Shown one piece after another: positions 47,160-58,641 of a stretch of 58,641 nucleotides of DNA. The DNA is from Achromobacter insuavis (GTDB lineage Bacteria > Pseudomonadota > Gammaproteobacteria > Burkholderiales > Burkholderiaceae_B). The notes below the pieces were generated by a model, which saw only the letters and a list, made by a program, of their open reading frames with translations, did not search any database and was not told the DNA's origin. A program made the translations under genes and the position numbers. Numbering within the stretch: the first letter of the stretch is position 1; each line of letters opens with the position of its first letter. The DNA is taken from positions 1 to 58,641 of the forward strand of contig NZ_CADIJR010000043.1 of NCBI RefSeq assembly GCF_902859645.1, in the 5' to 3' direction.

Positions 47160-47489
47160 ATGACCGAATCCGAATTTCTTGCGTTGATCGACCAGGTGCT
47201 GAACAGCATCGAAAGCCAGGCCGATGACTGGGCGGCTTCGCTCGACGTCGACGTCGAAACCAGCCGCAGCGGCAATGTGCTGACGATGGTCTTCGAAGAC
47301 AATACCCACGTGGTGGTGAACAGCCAGGCCGCCATGCAGGAACTGTGGGTGGCCGCGCGCAGCGGCGGCTTCCACTACCGTTACGACGGCCAGAACTGGA
47401 ACGATACCCGAGGCGGCCCGAAATTGCCGGACGCCCTGTCCCAGATCTGTTCGGCGGCGGCCGGCGTGCCCGTCACGATCCGCCTGTAA
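47160..47489 (+). CDS. cyaY: Iron-binding protein CyaY (frataxin homologue)
   Basis: 109 residues. The acidic first helix (MTESEFLALIDQVLNSIE...DD) and the sheet segments FEDNTHVVVNSQ and WVAARSGGFHY are frataxin features. It modulates iron-sulfur cluster assembly. An upstream in-frame ATG at 47064 would overlap lptM on the other strand and is not supported. Confidence 0.96.
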   Translation: MTESEFLALIDQVLNSIESQADDWAASLDVDVETSRSGNVLTMVFEDNTHVVVNSQAAMQELWVAARSGGFHYRYDGQNWNDTRGGPKLPDALSQICSAAAGVPVTIRL

Positions 47490-47497
47490 CGCCCAAG

Positions 47498-47527
47498 AAA
47501 AAGGCCGGCTGACGCCGGCCTTTTTTT
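47498..47527. terminator. Bidirectional terminator between cyaY and mrcA
   Basis: AAAAAGGCCGGC (47498-47509) pairs with GCCGGCCTTTTT (47514-47525) across a TGAC loop, with further T residues to 47527. It separates these convergent genes. Confidence 0.93.
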
Positions 47528-47535
47528 CATTCCGT

Positions 47536-49983
47536 TCAGAACGGGATCTTCTGCGACCAGGGTTGGGCGTTCTGCGAGCCCACGCCCGGTCCGACCTTGA
47601 TGCGGTTGTCTTCGCCGCTGTCGTTGTTCAGGCCGTTCAGGAACTCGCCCAGCGTATCGGCCTGCGGCAGGCCCAGGCGCGCCACCGCCTGTCCGGGCGG
47701 GAATTCCGAGAAGTAGTACTCGCCGTTCTCGACGATGATGCCGTCGGGACGGGGGCGCGGCTTTTCTTCCGGCACGCCCTTGAGCACGTCCTGCATGTAA
47801 TCGACCCAGATCGGCATGGCCACGCCGCCGCCGGTTTCACGCGAACCCAGCGACTTGGGCTGATCGAAGCCGAGCCAGGCGGTGGCCACCAGCGAGGGCG
47901 TATAGCCCGAGAACCAGGCGTCCACCGATTCGTTGGTGGTGCCGGTCTTGCCGGCGATGTCGTTGCGCTTGAGCAGCACGCGGGCGCGGGCGGCGGTGCC
48001 GTAGGTGGCCACGCCGCGCAGCACGTCGTCCATGATCCAGGCGGTGCGCGGGTCGATGGCGCGGGCGGCGGCGTCGCCGGCCACGGTCGGCTTGGCCTGC
48101 ATCACGATCTTGCCGTTGCTGTCGGTGACGCGATCGATCAGGTAGGGCGTGACGCGGTAGCCGCCGTTGGCGAACACCGAGAACGCGCCGGCCAGCTGCA
48201 GCGGGGTTACCGAGCCGGCGCCCAGCGCCAGCGGCAGCACCGCGGGCTGGCGCGCCTTGTCGAAGCCGAAGCGGGTCAGGTAGTCCTGCGCGTACTGCGG
48301 GCCGATGGCCTGCAGGATGCGGATCGAGACCATGTTCTTGGACTTGTACAGGCCCTGGCGCAGCGTCAGCATGGGCTCGTACTGGTTGCCGTAGTTCTTC
48401 GGGTTCCAGGCCTTGGAGCCGGTCTGCGCCGCGGTCAGTTCGAACGGCTGGTCGGAGATCTGCGTGGCCGGCGTCAGGCCGCGCTCGAGCGAGGCGGCGT
48501 AGATGAACGGCTTGATGTTCGAGCCGGGCTGGCGCCAGGCCTGCGTCACGCGGTTGAAGTTGCCGCGGTAGAAATCGAAACCGCCGACCATGGCGCGGAT
48601 CGCGCCGTCCTGCGGCGACAGCGCCACGAACGCGGCCTGCACCGACGGCAGGTTGATGATTTCCCAGTTGTCGCCGAGCTTGCGGATGTAGACCACCGAG
48701 CCGCGCTTGATGCGCTGCTCGGGCTTGGCCTTGTCGTTGAGCGCGCGGGCCACCACGCCCAGCACCTTCTTGTCGGTGACAGTGATGATCTCGCGCGAAC
48801 TGCGCGCCAGCTTCACTTCGGTGGGGCTGGCCGACAGCACCAGCGCGGTCAGCAGGTCGCCGCTGTCGCCGAACTTGTCGAACACGCCGTCCAGGAATTC
48901 ATCCAGGGCCTGCGGGTTGTTCTCGGTGCCCGGGGGCAGGTCGAGCTGTTCCTCGGGGCCGGGGTAGGGCGCGCGGCGGGTGTATTCCAGCACGCCTTCG
49001 CGCACGGCGCGGTAGGCCGCTTCCTGGTCCTTGGACTGGACCGTGGTGTAGATGTTGATGCCGCGCGAGTAGACGTTGTCCTGGTACACATTGAACAGCA
49101 GCTGGCGCGCCAGTTCGGCCACGTATTCGCCATGGATGCTGTAGCCGCCGGCCGGCGTGCCTTCCGCCGACTTCATGACGATCTGCTGCGCCATCGCCTG
49201 TTTGTACTCAGGCTCGGTCAGGTAGCCCAGCGACTGCATGCGGCCCAGCACGTAGCGCTGGCGCAGCTCGGCGCGGGGGCGGTTGGAGATCGGGTTGAAG
49301 CGCGACGGGGCCTTGGGAATGCCGGCCAGCATCGCGGCCTCGGCCGGCGTCACTTCGGACAGCGGCTTGCCGAAATAGGTGCGCGAGGCGGCGGCGAAGC
49401 CGTAGGCGCGGTGACCCAGGTAGATCTGGTTCATGTAGAGCTCGAGGATCTGGTCCTTGGTGAGCTCGGATTCGATCTTGAACGTCAGCAGCAGTTCGTA
49501 GAACTTGCGCGAGTAGGTCTTTTCCGACGACAGGTAGAAGTTGCGCGCCACCTGCATGGTGATCGTGCTGGCGCCCTGCGTCTTGGACATGTTGATCAGG
49601 TTGGTCAGGCCGGCGCGCACCACGCCGGTCCAGTCGATCCCGCCGTGCTGGTAGAAGCGGTCGTCCTCGGCCGCCAGCACCGCGGACTTCATCACGTCCG
49701 GGATTTCATTGAAGCGCAGCACGTTGCGGCGCTCTTCGCCGAACTCGCCGATCAGCACCTTGTCCGCCGTGTAGACGCGCAGCGGCACCCGCGGGCGGTA
49801 GTCCGTCATGGCGTTCAGGTCCGGCAGGTTGGGCCAGGCCAGCGCCAGCGCCATGCCCGCCAGCAGCACGCCGCACAGGAACAGGCCGGCAAAGAAAATG
49901 CCGGTCTTGACGAAAAAACGCAATATCGGGGAACCGTTATTGGCGGGCTTGTCTTTTTTGGAGGAATTCTGCGGCTTGCTCAT
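47536..49983 (-). CDS. mrcA: Bifunctional penicillin-binding protein 1A
   Basis: 815 residues. One N-terminal membrane helix (about residues 20-50) anchors a glycosyltransferase domain with catalytic Glu106 (AAEDDRFYQHGG) and then a transpeptidase domain with Ser488 in GSNIK, SKN, and KTGTT. It polymerises and cross-links peptidoglycan in the periplasm. The C-terminal extension past the KTG box is about 100 residues. It is divergent from aroK, as is common for this family. Confidence 0.96.
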   Translation of the reverse strand: MSKPQNSSKKDKPANNGSPILRFFVKTGIFFAGLFLCGVLLAGMALALAWPNLPDLNAMTDYRPRVPLRVYTADKVLIGEFGEERRNVLRFNEIPDVMKSAVLAAEDDRFYQHGGIDWTGVVRAGLTNLINMSKTQGASTITMQVARNFYLSSEKTYSRKFYELLLTFKIESELTKDQILELYMNQIYLGHRAYGFAAASRTYFGKPLSEVTPAEAAMLAGIPKAPSRFNPISNRPRAELRQRYVLGRMQSLGYLTEPEYKQAMAQQIVMKSAEGTPAGGYSIHGEYVAELARQLLFNVYQDNVYSRGINIYTTVQSKDQEAAYRAVREGVLEYTRRAPYPGPEEQLDLPPGTENNPQALDEFLDGVFDKFGDSGDLLTALVLSASPTEVKLARSSREIITVTDKKVLGVVARALNDKAKPEQRIKRGSVVYIRKLGDNWEIINLPSVQAAFVALSPQDGAIRAMVGGFDFYRGNFNRVTQAWRQPGSNIKPFIYAASLERGLTPATQISDQPFELTAAQTGSKAWNPKNYGNQYEPMLTLRQGLYKSKNMVSIRILQAIGPQYAQDYLTRFGFDKARQPAVLPLALGAGSVTPLQLAGAFSVFANGGYRVTPYLIDRVTDSNGKIVMQAKPTVAGDAAARAIDPRTAWIMDDVLRGVATYGTAARARVLLKRNDIAGKTGTTNESVDAWFSGYTPSLVATAWLGFDQPKSLGSRETGGGVAMPIWVDYMQDVLKGVPEEKPRPRPDGIIVENGEYYFSEFPPGQAVARLGLPQADTLGEFLNGLNNDSGEDNRIKVGPGVGSQNAQPWSQKIPF

Positions 49984-50083
49984 CGCGGCGATTTTACGGG
50001 TATCTCCGGTCCCGCCTCAGTGTGGCGGATCGGTTTCTGTAACAAGATAGTTCAGTGTGGTGCGCGGGCAACTTGGCGGCAGA

Positions 50084-50092
50084 TGTGATAAT
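50084..50092 (+). promoter_or_regulatory. Extended -10 element immediately before aroK
   Basis: TGTGATAAT reads as an extended -10 (TGN plus GATAAT, 50087-50092). With normal spacing, transcription would begin at or next to the aroK start codon. No matching -35 is seen 17 bases upstream, as is usual for extended -10 promoters. Confidence 0.4.
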
Positions 50093-50098
50093 GCCGTC

Positions 50099-50740
50099 AT
50101 GAACTTTTCCGCTCACTCATGTCCGGAGGCTGACCCGGACCTGGCGCCCTCCGGCGAGGCGCCCGAAAACCCGCCTTGCGCCTCGGAGTGCCTGGGCAAG
50201 ACCGTGTCGTTGCCGCACGACCTGCCCATCTTCCTGGTGGGGATGATGGGGGCGGGCAAGACGACCATCGGCCGTGGCCTGGCGCGAGCCCTGGGGCGCG
50301 ATTTTATCGATCTGGACCATGAGCTCGAGGCGCGTTGCGGCGTGCGGGTGCCGGTAATCTTCGAAATCGAGGGTGAGGCCGGTTTCCGTCGCCGGGAATC
50401 CGCCGCCCTGGAAGAGTGTACCCAACGCCGCAACATAATTCTCGCCACCGGCGGCGGCGCCATCCTGGCCGCCGAAAACCGGTTGCGCCTGCGCGAGCGG
50501 GGCATCGTGGTCTATTTGAGGGCCAGTGTGGACGAATTGTTCCGCCGCACCTGCCGCGATCGCAACCGGCCCCTGCTGGCCACCGCCGATCCGCGCGGCA
50601 CGCTGCGCGACCTGATGACCCTGCGCGAACCCCTCTACAAGGAAGTCGCCGACCTGGTGGTGGAAACCGGCTCCATGCCCATCCACACCCTGGTCAAGGC
50701 GCTCCTGCCGCAATTACAAGCCTTCGAGAAGCAGATATGA
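50099..50740 (+). CDS. aroK: Shikimate kinase
   Basis: 213 residues. The kinase part starts near residue 40 with LPIFLVGMMGAGKTTIG (Walker A), then DLDHELE and ATGGGAIL; it phosphorylates shikimate in chorismate synthesis. The N-terminal extension of about 38 residues, rich in Pro, Ala and Cys, is not part of the fold; a later start would be needed to match the minimal enzyme, but none is well placed. It overlaps aroB by four bases (ATGA). Confidence 0.95.
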   Translation: MNFSAHSCPEADPDLAPSGEAPENPPCASECLGKTVSLPHDLPIFLVGMMGAGKTTIGRGLARALGRDFIDLDHELEARCGVRVPVIFEIEGEAGFRRRESAALEECTQRRNIILATGGGAILAAENRLRLRERGIVVYLRASVDELFRRTCRDRNRPLLATADPRGTLRDLMTLREPLYKEVADLVVETGSMPIHTLVKALLPQLQAFEKQI

Positions 50741-51813
50741 ACGTTGTTGAGGTCGACACCCCGGGCGGACAGTACCCGATCCGCATCGCGCCGGGGCGCC
50801 TGGATGCCCTGCACGAGAGCATCCCCGCTGACGCCACCGCCATCGCGGTGGTGACCAACCCGACCGTGGCCGCCTTGTACGGCGAACGCGCCGAAGCCGC
50901 GCTGGCGCGCACCGGCAAGCGGGTGCTGCGCATCGAGCTGCCCGACGGCGAGTCGTACAAGGACTGGCAGTCCCTGAACCTGATCTTCGACGCGCTCTTG
51001 ACCCATCGCCTGGACCGCCGCTGCGTGCTGGTGGCGCTGGGCGGCGGCGTGATCGGCGACATGACCGGCTTCGCCGCCGCGGTCTACATGCGCGGCGTGC
51101 GTTTCGTGCAGGTGCCCACGACCCTGCTGGCCCAGGTCGATTCGTCGGTCGGCGGCAAGACGGCCGTGAACCATCCGCTCGGCAAGAACATGATCGGCGC
51201 GTTCTACCAGCCGCTGGCGGTCGAGATCGACACCGCCGTGCTGGCCACGCTGCCGGCGCGCGAAGTGTCGGCCGGCCTGGCCGAAGTCATCAAGTACGGC
51301 CTGATCCTGGATCCGGAATTCTGGACCTGGTGCGAGCAGAATGCGCAGAAATTGCGCAGCCTGGACCCGCAGGCCATCGCCTATGCCATCCGCCGTTCGT
51401 GCGAGCTGAAGGCGCAGGTGGTGGGCAAGGACGAACGCGAATCCGGCCTGCGCGCCATCCTGAACCTGGGCCATACCTTCGGCCACGCCATCGAGGCGGG
51501 CCTGGGCTACGGCGCCTGGCTGCACGGCGAGGCGGTCGGCTGCGGCATGGTGCAGGCGGCGGAACTGTCGGCCGACGTGGCCGGCTTCCCGCGCGCCGAC
51601 GTGGCCCGCGTGCGCGCCCTGGTCGAGGCCATCGGCTGTCCCGTGGTCGCGCCCGACCTGGGGGCCGATCGCTGGCTCGACCTGATGCAGGTCGACAAGA
51701 AGACCGAGGGCGGCGAGATCCGCTACGTGCTCATGACCCGCATCGGCGCAGCGATGATGCGGGCGGCGCCGGCCGATGCCGTGCGCGCCGTACTGGCCCG
51801 AACCACTCAGTAA
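50737..51813 (+). CDS. aroB: 3-dehydroquinate synthase
   Basis: 358 residues starting [11 protein letters not shown]. The NAD-binding region [16 protein letters not shown] and the metal-site segments [15 protein letters not shown]-like (here [15 protein letters not shown]), [11 protein letters not shown] and [10 protein letters not shown] are clear. It makes dehydroquinate from DAHP, in the same pathway as AroK. The start overlaps the aroK stop. Confidence 0.97.
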   Translation: MNVVEVDTPGGQYPIRIAPGRLDALHESIPADATAIAVVTNPTVAALYGERAEAALARTGKRVLRIELPDGESYKDWQSLNLIFDALLTHRLDRRCVLVALGGGVIGDMTGFAAAVYMRGVRFVQVPTTLLAQVDSSVGGKTAVNHPLGKNMIGAFYQPLAVEIDTAVLATLPAREVSAGLAEVIKYGLILDPEFWTWCEQNAQKLRSLDPQAIAYAIRRSCELKAQVVGKDERESGLRAILNLGHTFGHAIEAGLGYGAWLHGEAVGCGMVQAAELSADVAGFPRADVARVRALVEAIGCPVVAPDLGADRWLDLMQVDKKTEGGEIRYVLMTRIGAAMMRAAPADAVRAVLARTTQ

Positions 51814-51830
51814 AGACCGCTGGAGAGACG

Positions 51831-52967
51831 GTGTCGCAGATGAAAGAACTGGCTTCCTATGCATCCGACCCGTCCCGATCGCGCGGCCGGGCCTATGCCG
51901 AACCCGCGCCGGAAAACCGCACGGAATTCCAGCGCGACCGCGATCGCATCATCCATTCCAGCGCGTTCCGGCGGCTGGAATACAAGACCCAGGTGTTCGT
52001 GAACCACGAAGGCGACCTGTTCCGCACCCGGCTGACACACAGCCTGGAAGTGGCGCAGATCGCGCGCACCCTGGCGCGCAGCCTGGGGCTGTCGGAAGAC
52101 CTGACCGAAGCCATTTCGCTGGCGCACGACCTGGGCCACACGCCGTTCGGCCATGCCGGCCAGGACGAGCTCAACGCCTGCATGCGCGAACTGGCGCCCG
52201 AGGCCGGCGGCTTCGAGCACAACCTGCAGAGCCTGCGGGTGGTCGATGAGCTTGAAGAGCGCTATGCCGATTTCAACGGATTGAACCTGTGCTTCGAGAC
52301 CCGCGAAGGCATCTTGAAGCATTGCTCGGCGGCCCATGCGCGGCAGCTGGGCGCGGTGGGCGAGCGCTTCCTGGCGCGCACCCAGCCGTCGCTGGAGGCG
52401 CAGATCGCCAACCTGGCCGATGAAGTGGCCTACAACAACCACGACATCGACGACGGCCTGCGTTCCGGCCTCATCACGCTGGAGCAGCTGCAGGGCGTGT
52501 CGATCTTCCAGCGCCATTACGCCGAGGTGCTGGCGCGCTATCCCGGCCTGGCGTCGCGCCGCGCGGTGGCCGAGACCATCCGGCGCATGATCAACACCCT
52601 GATCGGCGACCTGACGCAGACGTCGCTGGCGCGCATCCGCCACGCGGCGCCGGCCAGCGCCGACGACGTGCGCCGCGCGCCGCCGCTGGCGGGGTTCTCG
52701 GAAGGCATCCGGCGCGAGGCTGACGAACTGAAGAAGTTCCTGTTCGACAACCTGTATCGGCACTACCGCGTGCTGCGCATGACCACCAAGGCGCGCCGCA
52801 TCGTGCGCGAGTTGTTCGCGGCGTTCCTGGACGATCCGCGCCTGTTGCCGCCGGACTATCGCCGCGCCGCCTTCAACGACCAGGCCCGCGCCATCGCCGA
52901 CTACATTGCCGGCATGACCGACCGCTACGCCATCCGCGAGCACCGGCGCCTGTTCGATATGAGCTAG
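51831..52967 (+). CDS. dgt: Deoxyguanosine triphosphate triphosphohydrolase-like protein
   Basis: 378 residues from a GTG with TGGAGAGAC upstream; an ATG nine bases later is an alternative. It belongs to the HD superfamily: [13 protein letters not shown] gives the first His, [11 protein letters not shown] the HD pair and further metal ligands. Dgt enzymes cleave triphosphate from dNTPs. It follows aroB by 17 bases, a conserved association in betaproteobacteria. Substrate range cannot be read from sequence. Confidence 0.93.
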   Translation: MSQMKELASYASDPSRSRGRAYAEPAPENRTEFQRDRDRIIHSSAFRRLEYKTQVFVNHEGDLFRTRLTHSLEVAQIARTLARSLGLSEDLTEAISLAHDLGHTPFGHAGQDELNACMRELAPEAGGFEHNLQSLRVVDELEERYADFNGLNLCFETREGILKHCSAAHARQLGAVGERFLARTQPSLEAQIANLADEVAYNNHDIDDGLRSGLITLEQLQGVSIFQRHYAEVLARYPGLASRRAVAETIRRMINTLIGDLTQTSLARIRHAAPASADDVRRAPPLAGFSEGIRREADELKKFLFDNLYRHYRVLRMTTKARRIVRELFAAFLDDPRLLPPDYRRAAFNDQARAIADYIAGMTDRYAIREHRRLFDMS

Positions 52968-53037
52968 GGCCGGCGCCAGGCGGCGTTCTGGGTGGCATGC
53001 GCGCCGGGTTCAGGCGGCGAGACGCGGCCCGCCGGCA

Positions 53038-53700
53038 TCAACGATGTTTGCGGTAGGGTTCGTCGGCCTCGACGAAAGTGGCTTCGGCGCGCGCGTCGCG
53101 CATCCATTCCTGCATCGCCGGCAGCGCCAGCACCGCGTCCATGTAGTCTCGCACCGGGCCGGCCGCGGCGATGCCGTAGGTGACGAAGCGCGACACGATC
53201 GGCGCGAAGAACGCATCGGCGATCGAGAAGGCGCCGAACAGGAACGGGCCGCCCTGGCCGAATTCCGCGCGCGTGTCCTGCCAGATGGCGTGCATGCGCG
53301 AAATCTCCTGGCGCGCGGCCTCGGGGATATCGATGCCGGGCAGGTGCGCCTCGATGTTCATCGGCAGCGCCTGGCGCAGCGCGCCGAAACCGCTGTGCAT
53401 CTGCGCGGTCAGCGAACGGGCGCGGGCCCGGGCGCGCGCGTCCTGCGGCCACAGGCGGGCCTCGGGATGCTGTTCGGCCACGTATTCGCAGATCGCCAGC
53501 GAGTCCCAGACCGCCAGGTCGCCATCCAGCAGCACCGGCACCAGGCCGGCCGGCGTGAGCGTTTCCAGGCGGCGGGCGAACGCCTCGGTGAACAGGCCCA
53601 GCTTCTGTTCGGTGAAGGCGACGCCGGTGGCGCGCAGCGCGAGCCAGGGCCGCAGCGACCACGACGAGTAGTTCTTGTTGCCGATGATCAAGGTGTACAT
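53038..53700 (-). CDS. Glutathione S-transferase family protein
   Basis: 220 residues with the thioredoxin-like N-terminal domain (YTLIIGNKNYSSWSLRPWLAL, with candidate catalytic Ser in NYSSWS) and the glutathione-binding VPVLLDGDLAVWDSLAICEYV. The C-terminal helical domain is full length. It probably conjugates or reduces electrophiles; substrate unknown. It is convergent with dgt. Confidence 0.93.
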   Translation of the reverse strand: MYTLIIGNKNYSSWSLRPWLALRATGVAFTEQKLGLFTEAFARRLETLTPAGLVPVLLDGDLAVWDSLAICEYVAEQHPEARLWPQDARARARARSLTAQMHSGFGALRQALPMNIEAHLPGIDIPEAARQEISRMHAIWQDTRAEFGQGGPFLFGAFSIADAFFAPIVSRFVTYGIAAAGPVRDYMDAVLALPAMQEWMRDARAEATFVEADEPYRKHR

Positions 53701-53742
53701 GCCGATTCCCCTTAGTGACAGGCCCTGATTGCGCCGCGCCGT

Positions 53743-56598
<2,856 letters not shown>

Positions 56599-56732
56599 GT
56601 CTATCGGGCTCTTTTAAGCGGTTGCAAAGGCCAACTTGGTACTATAGCGCGCCGAGTCCTCAGGCCATAGATCAGACCGCAAGCGCATGACATTCGCGCG
56701 CGACCGGCCCTCGTCATCGTTGAAAATTCCGC

Positions 56733-57917
56733 ATGCCGGCAGACACGAAACTGAAATTGACCCCTTCCGAGCGCCGCGCCAGCGTGGCGCTGGCCGGTTT
56801 GTTCGCCGCGCGGATGCTGGGCCTGTTCCTGTTGCTGCCGGTGTTCGCCGTCGCCGCCCGCGGCCTGCCCGGGGGGGATGACCCCGCCCGCGTCGGCCTG
56901 GCGCTGGGCATGTACGGCCTGACCCAGGCATTCATGCAGATTCCCTTCGGGCTGGCCTCCGACCGCTGGGGCCGCCGGCCCGTGGTGCTGTTCGGCCTGC
57001 TGCTGTTCGTGGCGGGCAGCGTGGTCTGTGCGCAGGCCGACGACGTGTTCTGGATCACCATCGGCCGCGCCATCCAGGGCGCCGGGGCCATTTCGGCCGC
57101 CGTGACCGCCTGGCTGGCCGACGCCACCCGCGACGAGGTGCGCACCCGCGCCATGGCCATGGTGGGCGGCTCGATCGGGCTGTCGTTCGCCGCGTCGCTG
57201 GTGCTGTCGCCGGTGCTGGTGGGCTGGTGGGGCCTGTCGGGCCTGTTCTGGACCATCGCCTGTCTGGGCGTGGTCTGTCTGGCGGTGGCGCGCTGGGTGG
57301 TGCCGGTGGTGCCGCGCACCCAGGCCCGCAGCATGCAGGCCGCCAGTCCGCGCCAGGTGCTGACCCACACCGACCTGCTGCGGCTCAATTTCGGCGTGTT
57401 CGTGCTGCACCTGATCCAGGTGTCGCTGTTCGTGGTGGTGCCGGCGCTGCTGGCCAAGGTCGGCGGCCTGGATGCGCGCGAGCTCTGGAAGGTCTACCTG
57501 CCGGTGATCCTGGTGTCGTTCGTGCTGATGGTGCCGGTGGTGTTCGTCGCCGAAAAGCGCCGCGCCCACCGGGGCGCCCTGCGCGCCGCCGTGGCCGGGC
57601 TGGTGCTGGTGTGCGCGCTGCTGCCGGCCGCCAGCCATGGCTTCTACACCCTGGCGGCGGCCCTGACCGGCTTCTTCGTGGCGTTCAACGTGCTGGAGGC
57701 GCTGCAGCCTTCGCTGGTGTCGCGCGTGGCGCCGCAGGCCTACAAGGGCCTGGCGCTGGGGTTCTACAACACGGCCCAGGCCGCGGGCCTGTTCACGGGC
57801 GGCGCGCTGGGCGGCTGGGTGGCATCGCACTCCGGCGCCGGCGCGGTCTTCATCGGCGCGGCCGTGCTGGCGGCCGTCTGGCTGGCCGTGACCTGGGCGC
57901 TCAAGCCGCTGGCCTGA
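56733..57917 (+). CDS. Major facilitator superfamily transporter
   Basis: 394 residues with about twelve hydrophobic helices. The MFS signature between helices 2 and 3 reads GLASDRWGRRP, and GRAIQGAGAISAAVTAWLAD follows. It resembles drug or sugar-efflux type members and is commonly found between uvrA and ssb in this bacterial group. Substrate unknown. The ribosome site is poor. Confidence 0.9.
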   Translation: MPADTKLKLTPSERRASVALAGLFAARMLGLFLLLPVFAVAARGLPGGDDPARVGLALGMYGLTQAFMQIPFGLASDRWGRRPVVLFGLLLFVAGSVVCAQADDVFWITIGRAIQGAGAISAAVTAWLADATRDEVRTRAMAMVGGSIGLSFAASLVLSPVLVGWWGLSGLFWTIACLGVVCLAVARWVVPVVPRTQARSMQAASPRQVLTHTDLLRLNFGVFVLHLIQVSLFVVVPALLAKVGGLDARELWKVYLPVILVSFVLMVPVVFVAEKRRAHRGALRAAVAGLVLVCALLPAASHGFYTLAAALTGFFVAFNVLEALQPSLVSRVAPQAYKGLALGFYNTAQAAGLFTGGALGGWVASHSGAGAVFIGAAVLAAVWLAVTWALKPLA

Positions 57918-57918
57918 G

Positions 57919-57937
57919 CCGCCCGCCCAGCGGGCGG
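57919..57937 (+). other. GC-rich stem-loop after the MFS transporter gene
   Basis: CCGCCCGC (57919-57926) pairs with GCGGGCGG (57930-57937) across a three-base loop, two bases after the stop. No T-run follows, so it is a poor intrinsic terminator; a message-stabilising role is possible. Confidence 0.5.
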
Positions 57938-58022
57938 CGGAAAGTCGCGGATCGCGCCGCCAACGGTGCCCAACAGCGGTGAAATCGTTTCCCTGACAGG
58001 ACAGCTTTGTCACGATTCCGGT

Positions 58023-58052
58023 TTGGCGCGGCAGACGCTTTTCGTCGATAAT
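58023..58052 (+). promoter_or_regulatory. Candidate sigma70 promoter of ssb
   Basis: TTGGCG (58023-58028) and GATAAT (58047-58052) are spaced by 18 bases. Transcription would start near 58059, giving a leader of about 150 bases. Confidence 0.6.
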
Positions 58053-58072
58053 AGAAGACAAACTAGGGCTTC

Positions 58073-58192
58073 ACCGGCGTCGCCGGTCATCATTGCGGTG
58101 ACCGGCGAGTTTCATGAAGCCGGTCTTCAACATCGCTTTTTATGTTGTTGCCGGCGCGCTCGCGGCAACGTGTGGCACAGGCTGTCAACAAC
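58073..58192 (+). promoter_or_regulatory. Structured ssb leader with competing hairpins
   Basis: CGCCGGTCA (58081-58089) pairs perfectly with TGACCGGCG (58099-58107); its first part can instead pair with ACCGG at 58073-58077. Downstream, GTTGCCG (58147-58153) can pair with CGGCAAC (58163-58169), and GTTGTTG (58144-58150) with CAACAAC (58186-58192), so these two are also alternatives. The structures lie between the predicted promoter and the ribosome site GAGGGAC. Confidence 0.45.
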
Positions 58193-58206
58193 AGAGGGAC
58201 AACGGC

Positions 58207-58641
58207 ATGGCATCGGTTAACAAAGTCATTCTCGTGGGCAACCTGGGTCGCGACCCGGAAGTCCGCTACAGCCCCGACGGGGCCGCAATCTGCAACATGT
58301 CCATCGCCACGACCTCCACCTGGAAGGACAAGGCATCGGGCGAACGCCGCGAAGAAACCGAATGGCACCGCGTGGTCATGTACAACCGCCTGGCCGAAAT
58401 CGCCGGCGAATACCTGAAGAAGGGCCGCTCGGTCTACATCGAGGGCCGCCTGAAGACCCGCAAGTGGCAAGACAAGGACACCGGCGCTGACCGCTACAGC
58501 ACCGAAATCGTCGCCGACCAGATGCAGATGCTGGGCGGCCGCGAAGACGGCGGCGGCGGTGGCGGCAGCTACGGTGGCGTCGGCGGTTACGACGACGCCC
58601 CGGCGCGCCAGCCGCAGCAGCGCGCCCCGGCCCAGCGCCCG
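58207..58641 (+). CDS. ssb: Single-stranded DNA-binding protein (3' end outside window)
   Basis: 145 residues are visible and the frame is still open at the window edge. The N-terminal OB-fold ([21 protein letters not shown], then [26 protein letters not shown]) is complete, followed by the Gly-rich, then Gln/Pro-rich linker; the acidic tip that binds partner proteins lies beyond the edge. It protects single-stranded DNA in replication and repair. Start is preceded by GAGGGACAACGGC. Confidence 0.98.
   Translation, partial: MASVNKVILVGNLGRDPEVRYSPDGAAICNMSIATTSTWKDKASGERREETEWHRVVMYNRLAEIAGEYLKKGRSVYIEGRLKTRKWQDKDTGADRYSTEIVADQMQMLGGREDGGGGGGSYGGVGGYDDAPARQPQQRAPAQRP

Noticed and set aside
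56599-56732. LexA/SOS box between uvrA and the MFS gene
   Set aside because: No CTG-N10-CAG arrangement could be found by eye in this gap.

Overview
The window is a high-GC betaproteobacterial chromosome segment, most likely from the Alcaligenaceae (Achromobacter/Bordetella group). The basis is the gene order rplN...rplQ, dsbD, hemB, engB, cytochrome c4, resB/ccsA, lysA, cyaY, mrcA, aroK/aroB, dgt, uvrA, MFS, ssb, together with strong G/C third-position preference and System II cytochrome c maturation. Genus assignment is inference; no 16S rRNA gene is present.

Bases 1-14365 (+ strand) hold a cellulose synthesis and export locus that enters from the left. It contains two full-size tandem BcsB paralogues (the first missing its 5' end), the GH8 cellulase BcsZ and the TPR/beta-barrel export protein BcsC. 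These are followed by a four-gene O-acetylation module resembling Pseudomonas WssF-WssG-WssH-WssI (SGNH protein, AlgF-like, AlgI-like MBOAT, AlgJ-like) and a short secreted protein of unknown function. The predicted product is an acetylated cellulose matrix. The duplicated bcsB and the unknown last gene are the least ordinary parts.

Bases 14441-21309 are a second unit: a minus-strand operon of an alpha/beta hydrolase and a complete branched-chain-type ABC importer (livK-livG-livF-livH-livM), divergent from an AraC-family regulator. A large lipoprotein metallophosphoesterase and an NAD(P)-dependent aldehyde dehydrogenase follow on the minus strand, then an LpxO-like aspartyl/asparaginyl beta-hydroxylase on the plus strand.

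Bases 26070-35522 are the spc and alpha ribosomal protein operons with secY, infA, rpmJ and rpoA. They begin abruptly at rplN behind their own sigma70-type promoter and a leader of about 240 bases; rpsQ and the rest of the S10 operon are not upstream. A very strong terminator closes the unit after rplQ.

Bases 35568-58641 carry mainly housekeeping genes: a HIT protein, cutA-dsbD, a DMT exporter, hemB-engB, a diheme cytochrome c4, resB-ccsA, lptM-lysA, cyaY, PBP1A, aroK-aroB-dgt, a glutathione S-transferase, uvrA, an MFS transporter and the 5' part of ssb. DsbD, HemB, ResB and CcsA, next to a cytochrome c4, form a thematic neighbourhood for heme supply and cytochrome c assembly. Intrinsic terminators separate most convergent pairs. 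I saw no tRNA or rRNA genes, CRISPR arrays, insertion sequences or integrases.
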